A DNA stretch of 64,000 bases, taken from the NCBI RefSeq assembly GCF_002005225.1, contig NZ_CP019724.1, positions 1,364,001 through 1,428,000 of the forward strand, given 5' to 3'. The translations under genes were made by a program, and so were the position numbers. The DNA comes from Streptomyces pactum (lineage in GTDB: Bacteria; Actinomycetota; Actinomycetes; Streptomycetales; Streptomycetaceae). Numbering within the stretch: the first letter of the stretch is position 1; each line of letters begins with the position of its first letter. Positions 7,578-16,700 of this stretch are shown here, piece after piece. The notes under the pieces were generated by a model. That model did no database searches. It had not been told where the DNA came from and saw only the letters and a program-made list of their open reading frames with translations.

Positions 7578-9463
7578 GAGGGTCCTCTCTCGGGTCGTTC
7601 CGGCTGGAGGGGCTGTTGCGACTGTCGCGGCTCGGCCGGCTGTCGCGGCGGCTGTCGCGGCTGATCCCGCTCGTACCGCCGGCCTGACTCGTCCGGCTGA
7701 TCAGGCCGACCCGGCTGGCCCGGCTCGTCCGGCTGGCCCGGCTGGCCCGGCTCGTCCGGCTGGCCCGGCTGGCCCGGCTCGTCCGGCTGGCCCGGCTGGC
7801 CCGGCTCGTCCGGCTGATCCGGCTGGCCCGGCTGGCCCGGCTGGCCCGGCTGGCCCGGCTGGCCCGGCTGGCCCGGCTGGCCCGGCTGGCCCGGCTGGCC
7901 CGGCTGGCCCGGCTGGCCCGGCTGGCCCGGCTGGCCCGGCTGGCCCGGCTGGCCCGGCTGGCCCGGCTGGCCCGGCTGGCCCGGCTGGCCCGGCTGGCCC
8001 GGCTGATCCGACTGATCCGACTGATCCGACTGGCCCGGCTGATCCGACTGATCCGACTGGCCCGGCTGGCCCGGCTGATCCGACTGGCCCGGCTCGCCCG
8101 CCTCGCCGGGCGATTGCTGGGCCAGCACGCCGAGGGGTACGGGGCGGGCGAACGGCCGTCGGGACGGGGCGGTCTCGCAGCCGGTGAGGCCGGCGACGGC
8201 GGTGGCGCACATCCGTCCCTGGCACCAGCCCATCCCGGCCCGGGTCAGCAGTTTCACGGTGCGGACGTCACCCGCGCCGAGCCCGTCGACGGCCTCGCGG
8301 ACGGCCCCGGCGGTGACCTCCTCGCAGCGGCAGACCAGCGTGTCGTCGGTGACCTGATCGGCCCAGTGGGCCGGCGGGGCGAAGGCGGCGGCGAGGGCCT
8401 CGGCGCAGGCCCGCAGCGTCTCGCGGGTCCGCGCGGCCGGTGCCCGTCCGGCCGGGGCGGGCTCGGCGCCCCGCAACCGTGCCGCGACCGAGCGTCCGGC
8501 GAGGTGCCCCTCGGCGAGCGCGAGGGCGGCGCCGCCGATGCCGGTGGACTCCCCGGCCGCCCAGACCCCGGGGACGCTCGTGCGCTGCTCCACGTCGACG
8601 GCCACGGCCGGTCCGTCCAGGCGGCAGCCGAGGCCGTCGGCGAGATCGGTGTGCGGGAGCATGCCGTGGCCGACGGCCAGGGTGTCGCAGGGGATGTACC
8701 GCCCGGTGCCACGCCGGACCTGTCCGCCGTCCTCGAGGGCGGCGACCGTGACGCCGGTCAGCCGGTCGTCGCCGTGGGCGCGCACGACGGTGTGCCGGGT
8801 GAGGACGCGGACACGGTGGCGCAGGAGGCGGGCGGCGTATCCGGCGCCCTCGGGGAGCTTGCCGGCCAGGGCGCGGGCGTGGCGGGCGACCTGCTTCGGG
8901 CCGGCCGATTCGACGAGCGCCGCCACCCGTGTCCCGGCCGCCGCGAGCCCGGTCGCCACGGGCAGCAGCAGCGGCCCAGTGCCGGCGACGACGGCGGTCC
9001 GGCCGGGCACCACCAGCGCGCCCTTGAGCATGGCCTGGGCGCCCCCGGCGGTGAGGACGCCGGGCAGGGTCCAGCCCGGAAAGGGCAGGACGTGCTCGTA
9101 GCCTCCGGTGGCGAGCAGCACGGCGTCCGCGTGCACGGCGGCCGGCTCGTCCTGACCCGGCCCGAGCAGCGCGTGCACGGTGAAGACGCCGGACCGCTCC
9201 TCGACGAACCACACGTGATGCCCCGTCAGGACGCGTACGTCACCGGCGGCGAGCCCGTCCCGCAGTCGCTCCCAGGTGCGCCACCGGTGGTGGAGCGCCT
9301 GTGGCCGCCGGGCGCCCAGTTCGGCCGCGGGCTGCCGGAAGAACTGCCCGCCCGGCCGGTCCGCCGCGTCCACGACGGTGACCCGCACCCCGCCGGCGGC
9401 CGCCGCCAGCGCCGCCGCGAGCCCGGCCGGCCCGGCCCCGATCACCGCGAGGTCAGTCCGCAT
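7574..9463 (-). CDS. D-hydroxyproline dehydrogenase alpha-like FAD/[2Fe-2S] subunit with collagen-like tail
   Basis: A 629-aa protein. Residues 1-450 form a normal NAD(P)/FAD-dependent oxidoreductase: dinucleotide motif [17 protein letters not shown], and a C-terminal BFD-like [2Fe-2S] module (CRCEEV near 377, WCQGRMC near 412). Such subunits pair with a small ferredoxin-like subunit and a DadA-like subunit in D-hydroxyproline dehydrogenases, and in octopine/nopaline oxidases and HcnABC. From about residue 453 to 591 the protein is a triplet repeat, mostly Gly-Gln-Pro, which relatives do not need. The frame stays open through the repeat and ends in an ATGA overlap with the deaminase gene, so the tail looks translated. 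ATG 9463 overlaps the upstream gene by 11 bp. Confidence 0.85.
   Translation of the reverse strand: MRTDLAVIGAGPAGLAAALAAAAGGVRVTVVDAADRPGGQFFRQPAAELGARRPQALHHRWRTWERLRDGLAAGDVRVLTGHHVWFVEERSGVFTVHALLGPGQDEPAAVHADAVLLATGGYEHVLPFPGWTLPGVLTAGGAQAMLKGALVVPGRTAVVAGTGPLLLPVATGLAAAGTRVAALVESAGPKQVARHARALAGKLPEGAGYAARLLRHRVRVLTRHTVVRAHGDDRLTGVTVAALEDGGQVRRGTGRYIPCDTLAVGHGMLPHTDLADGLGCRLDGPAVAVDVEQRTSVPGVWAAGESTGIGGAALALAEGHLAGRSVAARLRGAEPAPAGRAPAARTRETLRACAEALAAAFAPPAHWADQVTDDTLVCRCEEVTAGAVREAVDGLGAGDVRTVKLLTRAGMGWCQGRMCATAVAGLTGCETAPSRRPFARPVPLGVLAQQSPGEAGEPGQSDQPGQPGQSDQSDQPGQSDQSDQSDQPGQPGQPGQPGQPGQPGQPGQPGQPGQPGQPGQPGQPGQPGQPGQPGQPGQPGQPGQPGQPDQPDEPGQPGQPDEPGQPGQPDEPGQPGQPDEPGQPGRPDQPDESGRRYERDQPRQPPRQPAEPRQSQQPLQPERPERGPS
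7700..8105 (-). repeat. 9-bp tandem repeat encoding Gly-Gln-Pro triplets
   Basis: A minisatellite of the unit CTGGCCCGG (plus strand) inside the dehydrogenase gene. Twenty perfect units run from 7823 to 8002, flanked on both sides by variants (CTGATCCGA, CTCGTCCGG), for roughly 45 units in all. In the gene's frame it reads Pro-Gly-Gln; variants give Asp-Gln-Ser, Asp-Gln-Pro and Asp-Glu-Pro. Because the unit is three codons long, copy-number change never shifts the frame. The other frames read Gly-Pro-Ala and are equally open, but have no gene around them. Confidence 0.9.
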
Positions 9464-9752
9464 GGCCGGTTCCCTCCTGGGTGCGGATCACGTCGCCCGG
9501 GTGCACGGGGACCAGGCAGGCACGCTGGTTGGGGCGGTCGTTGACGGTGACGAGGCAGTCGAAGCACACGCCGGTGCCGCAGAACACCCCGCGCGGCCGG
9601 CCCGCCTCCCGGGTGGCGCGCCAGGAGGTGATTCCGGCCGCCCACAGCGCGGCGGCGACCGTCCGGCCGGGCAGCGCCTCGGTCGTCCGCCCGTCGACGG
9701 TGACCGTGAAGGCGGGCGCGGGCCGTGCCCGGACCAGGCGGAGCGGGTTCAC
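9453..9752 (-). CDS. [2Fe-2S] ferredoxin-like subunit of D-hydroxyproline dehydrogenase
   Basis: A 99-aa protein with four cysteines, Cys58, Cys63, Cys66 and Cys79 (CGTGVCFDC then RAC), forming a ferredoxin-type [2Fe-2S] site. It resembles the small gamma-type subunit (HcnA-like) that bridges the two flavin subunits of D-amino-acid/hydroxyproline dehydrogenases. GTG 9752 overlaps the stop of the DadA-like gene (GTGA), and its own 3' end overlaps the alpha gene by 11 bp, so the three subunits are translationally linked. Confidence 0.85.
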   Translation of the reverse strand: MNPLRLVRARPAPAFTVTVDGRTTEALPGRTVAAALWAAGITSWRATREAGRPRGVFCGTGVCFDCLVTVNDRPNQRACLVPVHPGDVIRTQEGTGHAD

Positions 9753-10900
9753 CGGACCTCCTCGGGAAAGCGGTCGGGGCGGAACGGGGTGAGGTCGAGG
9801 GCGGGCCGCTCACCGCTGAGCAGTTGGGCGATCAGGTGTCCGGTGCCGGTGGACAGGCCGATGCCGGCACCTTCGTGGCCACAGGCGTGGAAGAGACCGG
9901 GCGCCCTGGGATCGGCGCCGACGGCCGGTAGGTGGTCGGGCAGATACGGCCGGAACCCGGCGTACGTCCGCATGGCCCGTACTCCCGCGAGGAAGGGGAA
10001 CAGCCGGGTGGCGCCGGCCGCCAGCGCCCGCAGCGCCGGGAGGGAGACCGACCGGTCGAAGCCGACCCGTTCGCGGCTGGCGCCGATGAGGACCGGCCCC
10101 GCCGCGGTCCCCTCCACCACCGGGGAGGTCTGCAGGGCGGCCGAGTCACTGGCGACGTCGGCCACGTAGTCCGCGGCGTACACCTTGTGCCGGACCCGGG
10201 GCGGCAGCGGTTCGGTGACGAGGACGAAGCCACGCCTGGGCAGGACCGGCAGGCGTACGCCGGCCAGTGCGGCCAGGGCGCCGCCCCACGGGCCGGCCGC
10301 GTTGACGACCGCCGGGGCGTGCAGGTCGCCCCGGTCCGTGCGTACTCCGCGCACGGCGCCGCCGGGGCCGCGCAGGATGCCGGTCACCGTGCGGCCGGTG
10401 TGCGGTCGGGCCCCCGAAGCCCGCAGCAGGTGAGCGGCGGCCAGAGCGGGCATGACCTGGGCGTCCTGCGGGTAGTGCACGGCGCCCGCCAGGCCGGGGG
10501 CGAGATGGGGCTCGAGGTCGTGGAGCCGGTCCGCCGGGACGCCCACCGCCTCCACCCCGGCCGTGCGCTGGCCGGCGGCGTGGGCCTCCAGGCCGGCCAG
10601 CGCCTCGGGGGTCTCGGCGACGACGACACCGCCCTTGGGCTCGTACTCGACGGCGCGGCCCAGCTCCGCGGCCAGCGCGGTCCACAAGCGGGCGGACAGC
10701 AGGGCGAGTTCCAGCTCGGGTCCGGGTTCCTTGTCGGAGACGAGGAGGTTGCCCTCCCCCGCTCCGGTGGTGCCGCCGGCCACCGGGCCACGGTCCACCA
10801 CGATCACGTCGAGCCCCGAACGGGCGGCGTACAGCGCACAGGCCGCACCCACCATTCCGGCCCCGACCACTACGACATCGCAGGTCAGCGACTCGATCAC
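9749..10900 (-). CDS. DadA-like FAD oxidoreductase, D-hydroxyproline dehydrogenase catalytic subunit
   Basis: A 383-aa member of the DadA/glycine-oxidase family, with the dinucleotide motif VVVGAGMVGAA near the N-terminus and a C-terminal CGHEGAGIGLSTGTGHL motif that closes the FAD site. In this context it should oxidise cis-4-hydroxy-D-proline to delta1-pyrroline-4-hydroxy-2-carboxylate. It is the first gene of the six-gene operon. Start GTG 10900 has no visible ribosome-binding site. A CATAGT hexamer lies 7 bp upstream, so a leaderless transcript is possible. Confidence 0.83.
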   Translation of the reverse strand: MIESLTCDVVVVGAGMVGAACALYAARSGLDVIVVDRGPVAGGTTGAGEGNLLVSDKEPGPELELALLSARLWTALAAELGRAVEYEPKGGVVVAETPEALAGLEAHAAGQRTAGVEAVGVPADRLHDLEPHLAPGLAGAVHYPQDAQVMPALAAAHLLRASGARPHTGRTVTGILRGPGGAVRGVRTDRGDLHAPAVVNAAGPWGGALAALAGVRLPVLPRRGFVLVTEPLPPRVRHKVYAADYVADVASDSAALQTSPVVEGTAAGPVLIGASRERVGFDRSVSLPALRALAAGATRLFPFLAGVRAMRTYAGFRPYLPDHLPAVGADPRAPGLFHACGHEGAGIGLSTGTGHLIAQLLSGERPALDLTPFRPDRFPEEVR

Positions 10901-10910
10901 GTCAGTACTA

Positions 10911-10919
10911 TGTCACACA
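10911..10919. promoter_or_regulatory. Candidate GntR/FCD operator (TGT-N3-ACA)
   Basis: TGTCACACA is a TGT-N3-ACA palindrome located 11-19 bp upstream of the first hydroxyproline gene and overlapping its probable -10 region. FCD-type GntR proteins commonly bind short TNGTNNNACNA sites. The operon's own GntR protein is the natural candidate. Only one copy was noticed. Confidence 0.35.
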
Positions 10920-10962
10920 ACACACTGTCTGGGAACAGGGCGACGGTCACTCGCGCGGTCGA

Positions 10963-11622
10963 TCACTCGGAGGCGGGGACCACCCTGAGGTGGGAGGTGG
11001 TGCGGCGGGGGCGTGCGGGGCGGTGCGGGGCACGGCGGGGCTCGCGCAGGACCAGCGTCAGCCGGGTGTAGCCCAACTCCCGCAGCGCCTTGGGCGTTTC
11101 GACCACGACCCGGCACTCGGTGCGGCCCCAGCGCGGGTCGGGGTGGTGCAGCGGCCGTACGGCACCGTCGAGTTCGACGGCCTCCGCGCCGACGGCGCGG
11201 ATCCAGTGCGGCAGGCCCTGGCGGTAGGCGGCCTCCATGATCGGGTCCTGGGCGATGTCGCGGCGGACGGCCTGCAGGCCGTTGTCGTGGCCGTCTCGCT
11301 CCAGGGCGCCGGCGAAGTGCGCCAGCAGCGGCAGGCACCAGCTCGACTCGTGCTCCCCGAGGACCGCGGAGGCGTCCGGGTGGAAGAGGACGAATCTGAG
11401 GAAGTTGTCGCCGGGCATGGCCGTCGGATGCGGTCCGGCCCCCTGGAAGAGTGTCCGGAAGGCGCCGTTGGTCAGCACCACGTCCCAGCGGTGGTCGACG
11501 ACGAGCGAGGGGAAGGGGACGGCCTCCACGAGCGCCGTGTAGTCCTGCAGATACGCCTGGGCGTCGGGGGTCGTGGGCGCGGGCCGCGGCTCCGGCCGCT
11601 GCCCTCCTGCCTGAAATGCCAT
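10963..11622 (-). CDS. MmyB-like ligand-binding domain protein lacking an HTH
   Basis: A 219-aa protein that corresponds to the PAS-like MmyB ligand-binding domain normally found C-terminal to an XRE helix-turn-helix in actinobacterial regulators (YTALVEAVPFPSLVVDHRWDVV, later PGDNFLRFVLFHP and SSWCLP). No DNA-binding helix-turn-helix precedes it: ATG 11622 with GAGGGG upstream is the natural start. It is divergent from an XRE gene that has its own unrelated C-terminus. It could be a stand-alone sensor, or a partner for a separate DNA-binding protein. Confidence 0.65.
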   Translation of the reverse strand: MAFQAGGQRPEPRPAPTTPDAQAYLQDYTALVEAVPFPSLVVDHRWDVVLTNGAFRTLFQGAGPHPTAMPGDNFLRFVLFHPDASAVLGEHESSWCLPLLAHFAGALERDGHDNGLQAVRRDIAQDPIMEAAYRQGLPHWIRAVGAEAVELDGAVRPLHHPDPRWGRTECRVVVETPKALRELGYTRLTLVLREPRRAPHRPARPRRTTSHLRVVPASE

Positions 11623-11693
11623 CGGGAGGTCACCCCTCTTGCCTATGCGGCCTTCTCGCGGCGTCCCGATCCTGGTGCCCCGCCGCGGGGTGT

Positions 11694-11750
11694 GTCAACT
11701 ATCGTGGCATTTCGTGCCTGTTGACGGCTGAAATAGGCCACAGTTGTGGC
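11694..11750. promoter_or_regulatory. Divergent regulatory region with two inverted repeats
   Basis: Between the divergent MmyB-like and XRE genes lie two inverted repeats. The first is GTCAAC (11694-11699) facing GTTGAC (11720-11725). The second is GCCACA-GT-TGTGGC (11737-11750), a perfect 6-bp-arm palindrome. TTGACG at 11721-11726 could serve as a -35 for the XRE gene. The XRE protein may autoregulate here. Confidence 0.4.
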
Positions 11751-11854
11751 GAGACCTGGATGTGAGTTCGAGCGGCAGGCTACTCTCCGGGAAGTTCACG
11801 GCAACCGCTTGTGAGAAGCCTGTGAGGCCTGTGAGAGACGTAGGAGAGCTGTCG

Positions 11855-12511
11855 GTGACGGGTGGTCTCGAGGGTCCGGGTGCCATGCCGACGGCCGCGC
11901 TGTCCGCCGTCGTCGCCCGCGTCACCGCGCTCGCGGACCGGCTCGGCGTGCCCGCCGCCGAGGTCTTCGACGTCGGCCGCCTGTCCGCCGCCTCCGGCGT
12001 CCCCGAGTCGGTGGCGGGCGCCCTGCTGAGCGGCCGGCCGGCGGGCGAGCCCGATGTGCAGGCCCGGTTCGTGCAGCGTCTGGACCTGTTGCGCCGCACC
12101 CGGCTGAAGCCGAACGGCCGCAAGTACACCCAGCAGGAGATCGCCGACGGCGCCGGCATGTCCCGGCAGCAGGCGGGCGCTCTCATCAACGGCGACCGGC
12201 GCCCCACCATGGAGCACTGCGACGCCATCCAGCGCTTCTTCCGGGTGCACGCCGGTTTCCTCACCGCCGAGGACCCCGAGGCGCTCGCGGGCGCCCTCCA
12301 GCACACCGAGCAGGAACTGCTGCAGCAGCTCGCCGGCCGGGAACGGAAGGCTGCGGCCGCCGCCGGCGACCCCCTGGAGCGGCTGCTGCAGGACCACGGC
12401 GTGCGCGGCATCGCCTGGCGGGCCGCTCAACTGCCCACCGACCAGCACCGCGACAAGGTCGCCGAATGGCTGGACATGCTCCTGGAGAGCGTCAAGCGGC
12501 CCGAGTCGTGA
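11855..12511 (+). CDS. XRE-family helix-turn-helix regulator
   Basis: A 218-aa protein with a central XRE-type HTH (KYTQQEIADGAGMSRQQAGA, then LINGDRRPTMEHCDAIQRFF). I chose GTG 11855 because GGAG lies 8 bp upstream; the frame is open further 5' without a good site. It is coupled by a GTGA overlap to an ImmA/IrrE-type metalloprotease gene. In such pairs (ImmR/ImmA, DdrO/IrrE) the protease cleaves the repressor after a stress signal, so this is the presumed substrate. Confidence 0.8.
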   Translation: MTGGLEGPGAMPTAALSAVVARVTALADRLGVPAAEVFDVGRLSAASGVPESVAGALLSGRPAGEPDVQARFVQRLDLLRRTRLKPNGRKYTQQEIADGAGMSRQQAGALINGDRRPTMEHCDAIQRFFRVHAGFLTAEDPEALAGALQHTEQELLQQLAGRERKAAAAAGDPLERLLQDHGVRGIAWRAAQLPTDQHRDKVAEWLDMLLESVKRPES

Positions 12512-13083
12512 GCCTGGGGAGAGACGTGGGCACCGGTAGGGAGATGCGCCGTCTGTGCGGCGAGTTGGTCGAGGAGCTCACGCTCCCCGCCCCGGCGCGG
12601 CCCGCCGAGTTGTACGCGGCGCTGTGCGAGGCGATGAGCAGGCGGCGGGGCCGTCCGGTGCTGTTCCGCACGGCCGCCTTCCCGCCCGGGACGGCCAGCG
12701 GCCTGTGGCTCGACATGGCCGACCAGGACCTGGTGGTCGTCGAGGAACGCACGGCGCCCGACCACCAGTTGGTCATCCTCGGTCACGAGCTGTGGCACAT
12801 GAAGGCCGGGCACTGCGGGCACCACGTCGAGGGGGCCACGGTCGCGGCCCGGCTGCTGGACGGGGACGCCTCGGACCGGGACGAGGAGGCACTGCGCGCC
12901 ACCGTGCGGACGGTGGCCGCGCGTTCCCGCTTCGACCTCGCCGACGAGAAGGAGGCGGAGGCCTTCGGGCTCCTGCTGGCCAGCAAGTGCCGCACGTGGC
13001 TGGACGGTTCGTCCCTGCGTGGGCCGGTGCAGCGGGACCACCTGGCGGGACGGATCGGGGCGTCGCTGGGCTATCCGGGCTGA
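12508..13083 (+). CDS. ImmA/IrrE-family zinc metallopeptidase
   Basis: A 191-aa protein from GTG 12508. The zinc motif is HELWH (His93, Glu94, His97), with a downstream glutamate in DEKEAEAFGLLLAS as the likely third ligand, as in ImmA/IrrE proteases. GTG 12508 overlaps the XRE stop; GTG 12526, with GGGGAGAG upstream, and ATG 12544 are in-frame alternatives. It is expected to cleave the partner XRE repressor. Streptomyces carry several such pairs, sometimes annotated as toxin-antitoxin systems; no separate toxin is evident here. Confidence 0.8.
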   Translation: MSLGRDVGTGREMRRLCGELVEELTLPAPARPAELYAALCEAMSRRRGRPVLFRTAAFPPGTASGLWLDMADQDLVVVEERTAPDHQLVILGHELWHMKAGHCGHHVEGATVAARLLDGDASDRDEEALRATVRTVAARSRFDLADEKEAEAFGLLLASKCRTWLDGSSLRGPVQRDHLAGRIGASLGYPG

Positions 13084-13133
13084 CGGCCCGACCGGCCCGT
13101 GGCGGGCGGCGTACGGGGCGCGGCTCGGCGGGA

Positions 13134-13156
13134 TTGTCAGTGGTGGGCGGCAAGCT
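13134..13156 (+). promoter_or_regulatory. RecA-NDp/PafBC-like promoter (one mismatch in -10)
   Basis: TTGTCAGTG (13134-13142), an 8-bp spacer, then CAAGCT (13151-13156). The RecA-independent damage promoter consensus is TTGTCRGTG-N8-TANNNT, so the -35-like half is exact and the -10 differs at its first base. It lies about 65 bp before the 79-aa gene. Confidence 0.45.
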
Positions 13157-13220
13157 GGGAGTGTGCCGCCGCCGTGCGGGGGCGCGTGACCGCTGACGTC
13201 GTTGTGGGGAGAGCCGACCG

Positions 13221-13460
13221 ATGACCACCACCGCCGTACTGACCGACCACGAGCGCACCGCCGTTCAGGCCTACCTGCGGCTCCTGCACACGGTGCGCGC
13301 CGGTTTCGACACCGCGGCGGGACCGGCCGGCGCTCCTCGGCCGCCCGTCGTCCCGCCCTCCGTACTGGCGGAGGCGGAACAGGCGCTCGAGGCCGCGGGG
13401 CTGGCCGGTAACGAGGAGGAGTTCTTCCGGTTGCTGCGGAGCTGGTGTCCGCGGCCCTGA
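13221..13460 (+). CDS. Small conserved hypothetical protein
   Basis: A 79-aa protein of unknown function with no membrane segment: an N-terminal helical half, a Pro-rich middle (RPPVVPPSVL) and an acidic helical C-terminus ending in FFRLLRSWCPRP. The start ATG 13221 follows GGGGAG at good spacing, and the third codon positions are strongly G/C-biased, so it looks like a real gene. It follows the XRE/protease pair but has its own damage-type promoter. It ends 4 bp before the convergent PPTase gene. Confidence 0.65.
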   Translation: MTTTAVLTDHERTAVQAYLRLLHTVRAGFDTAAGPAGAPRPPVVPPSVLAEAEQALEAAGLAGNEEEFFRLLRSWCPRP

Positions 13461-13464
13461 CGCG

Positions 13465-14145
13465 TCAGCCGTGCGGGACCGTGACCGCCGTGGCGACCAG
13501 CCCCTGCCCGGCGGTCCACCGGCCGTCGAAGTGGGTCAGGCGCCGGCCGCCCACGGTGGGTCCCGGCACCAGGAGGGCGGCCCGCAGGGTGCCGCGGCGG
13601 GGGTCGACGGGGTTCACGGAGATCTCGATGTCGGCCTCCATGAAGTCCAGCCACCGCTCGGTGAGGGGGAACCACGCCTTGTAGACGGACTCCTTGGCGC
13701 TGAACAGCAGCCGGTCCCAGTGGATGCCGGGGCGCTCCTCGGCCAGCCGGAGCAGCCGATCCCGCTCCGCGGGCAGGGACACACTGGGCAGGACGCCGTC
13801 CGGGAGCGGCCCGTCGGGTTCGGCGTCGATGCCGAGGGAGGCCAGGTCGGTGGCGCGGGCCAGCGCGGCGGCGCAGTAGCCGTCGCAGTGGGTCATGCTG
13901 CCGATCAGTCCGGCCGGCCAGCGCGGCGCACCGCGTTCGCCGGTCAGCACGGCCTGCGCGGGCACACCGAGTTTCTCCATGGCCCGGCGGGCGCAGGACC
14001 GGACGACGGCGAACTCCCGGCGGCGCTTGGCGACCGCCCGGGCCACGAGCGCCTCCTCCTCCGGGTAGAGGGGGAGGTGTCCCGCGTCGTCGTGGCCGTG
14101 GGCCTCCACGGTGACGACGGTGTCGGGCAGCAGGTCCTCGATCAC
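13465..14145 (-). CDS. Sfp-type 4'-phosphopantetheinyl transferase
   Basis: A 226-aa enzyme that moves phosphopantetheine from CoA to the serine of carrier proteins. The Sfp-type motifs are visible: GIDAEPDGPL (Mg-binding acidic residues) and FSAKESVYKAW (KExxxK), preceded by GSMTHCDGYCAAAL. GTG 14145 overlaps the stop of the phosphoesterase gene (GTGA). The closest known equivalent, from memory, is the S. coelicolor PPTase SCO6673. No PKS/NRPS gene is in the window, so it presumably acts on carrier proteins encoded elsewhere. Confidence 0.9.
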   Translation of the reverse strand: MIEDLLPDTVVTVEAHGHDDAGHLPLYPEEEALVARAVAKRRREFAVVRSCARRAMEKLGVPAQAVLTGERGAPRWPAGLIGSMTHCDGYCAAALARATDLASLGIDAEPDGPLPDGVLPSVSLPAERDRLLRLAEERPGIHWDRLLFSAKESVYKAWFPLTERWLDFMEADIEISVNPVDPRRGTLRAALLVPGPTVGGRRLTHFDGRWTAGQGLVATAVTVPHG

Positions 14146-15011
14146 CGGGCCACCTCCTTGCGCGCCGACGTCGGCAGGATGGGGCGCAGCGCCCCGGGCG
14201 GCCCGGTCCGCTTGCGCCATTCGCGCGGGTAGCCGACCGACACCTCCTCGAAGCGGACGCCCTCGTGCCAGGTGGTCCGCGGGATGTGCAGATGACCGTA
14301 GACCATGGTGTCGACCCGGAACCTGCGGTGCCAGTCGGCGGTCAGCCGGGTGCCGCACCACATGGCGAACTCGGGGTACCACAGGACGTCGGTGGGGTGC
14401 CGGTCCAGCGGGTAGTGGTTGACGAGGATGGTCGGCAGCCCGGCGGGGACCTCGGCGAGCCTGCGCTCGGTCTCGGCGACCCGCGCCCGGCACCAGGCGT
14501 CGCGGCTCGGGTACGGGTCGGGGTGCAGCAGGAACTCGTCGTTGCACACGATGCCGGTGCCGTGGGCGTACGCCAGCCCCTCGTCCTTGGTCGCGCATCC
14601 GGCGGGCAGGAACGAGTAGTCGTAGAGCAGGAACAGCGGCGCGACCACCGCCGGGCCCCCGGCTCCCTCCCACACCGGGTACGGATCCTCGGGCGTCGTC
14701 ACGCCCAGCTCGCGGCACATGTCGACGAGGTGCTCGTAGCGGGCGACGCCACGGAGGGTGACGGAGTCCTTGGGATGCGTCCACAACTCGTGGTTCCCGG
14801 GGGCCCAGACGACCCGGCGGAAGCGGTCCGCGAGGGTGCCGAGGGCCCACCGGACGTCCGCGACGGTCTCCGCCACGTCGCCGGCCACCAGGAGCCAGTC
14901 GTCGTCCGAGTCGGGGCGCATCTTCTCGACCAGAGCACGGTTCTCCTCGTAGCCGATGTGCAAGTCGCTGATGGCCCACAGCTTCCCCGGGCCCCCGACC
15001 GTCGACCTCAT
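14142..15011 (-). CDS. Calcineurin-like metallophosphoesterase
   Basis: A 289-aa two-metal phosphoesterase with the motifs in order: SDLHIG, AGDVAE, APGNHE, VNHYP and GHLH. There is no signal peptide, so it is cytoplasmic. It is coupled to the PPTase gene by a GTGA overlap. An attractive but unproven idea is a role in recycling carrier-protein or CoA phosphoesters, since the two genes are co-translated. Confidence 0.87.
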   Translation of the reverse strand: MRSTVGGPGKLWAISDLHIGYEENRALVEKMRPDSDDDWLLVAGDVAETVADVRWALGTLADRFRRVVWAPGNHELWTHPKDSVTLRGVARYEHLVDMCRELGVTTPEDPYPVWEGAGGPAVVAPLFLLYDYSFLPAGCATKDEGLAYAHGTGIVCNDEFLLHPDPYPSRDAWCRARVAETERRLAEVPAGLPTILVNHYPLDRHPTDVLWYPEFAMWCGTRLTADWHRRFRVDTMVYGHLHIPRTTWHEGVRFEEVSVGYPREWRKRTGPPGALRPILPTSARKEVAR

Positions 15012-15172
15012 CCCCCACCCCTTCCAGACATGCGTTCGACGTTACGAGATCACATCGCGGGCCCCGGTCACAAGGGCGACCCGCCCCCGCCGGGCGGGGG
15101 CCTCGCGGCCGCCCCGAGGCAGGGCCCGTGCATCCGTGTGACGCGCTTTGCGTCCGGAGGTGTGCAACCCCC

Positions 15173-15216
15173 TATGATCGCCCCAACACCACCGCCACGA
15201 TTCCCTGCGCGCAGGG
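15173..15216 (+). promoter_or_regulatory. Candidate -10 and palindromic leader element before the ATP-grasp gene
   Basis: The gap 15012-15294 holds a good -10 hexamer TATGAT (15173-15178) with a weak TTGCGT 19 bp upstream. The implied leader of about 110 nt contains CCCTGCGCGCAGGG (15203-15216), a perfect 14-bp palindrome that could be an operator or an RNA hairpin. Confidence 0.35.
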
Positions 15217-15294
15217 CGGCTTGGTGTCCCTCCAACCCCCCTGGCCGGGCACGGCCCGCTTCGCCCTGCCCGCGAACCGTGAAAGGCGGCCTGC

Positions 15295-16500
<1,206 letters not shown>

Positions 16501-16700
16501 GACGCGTCCGGGGACCTGCCGCCTCGGGCTCGATCCGGACACGCCTTGGCTCAGGCCGAGGCCACGACCGCCCGGCCAGCGCCCCCGGCAAGCATCGCCG
16601 GCGCAGGTGGCCGGCCGCCTCGTACTCGACCCGGCCGCGACCGCGACTCGGGGCGAAGGCCGGCGTGCCCGCGACCGGCGGCTGCGCCGGGGCCTCCCGC

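Noticed and set aside
7537-8225. Open frames on both strands encoding Gly-Pro-Ala collagen-like repeats
   Set aside because: They are other frames of the same 9-bp repeat. They have no ribosome site or flanking domain, whereas the Gly-Gln-Pro frame continues a known enzyme and ends in an ATGA overlap.
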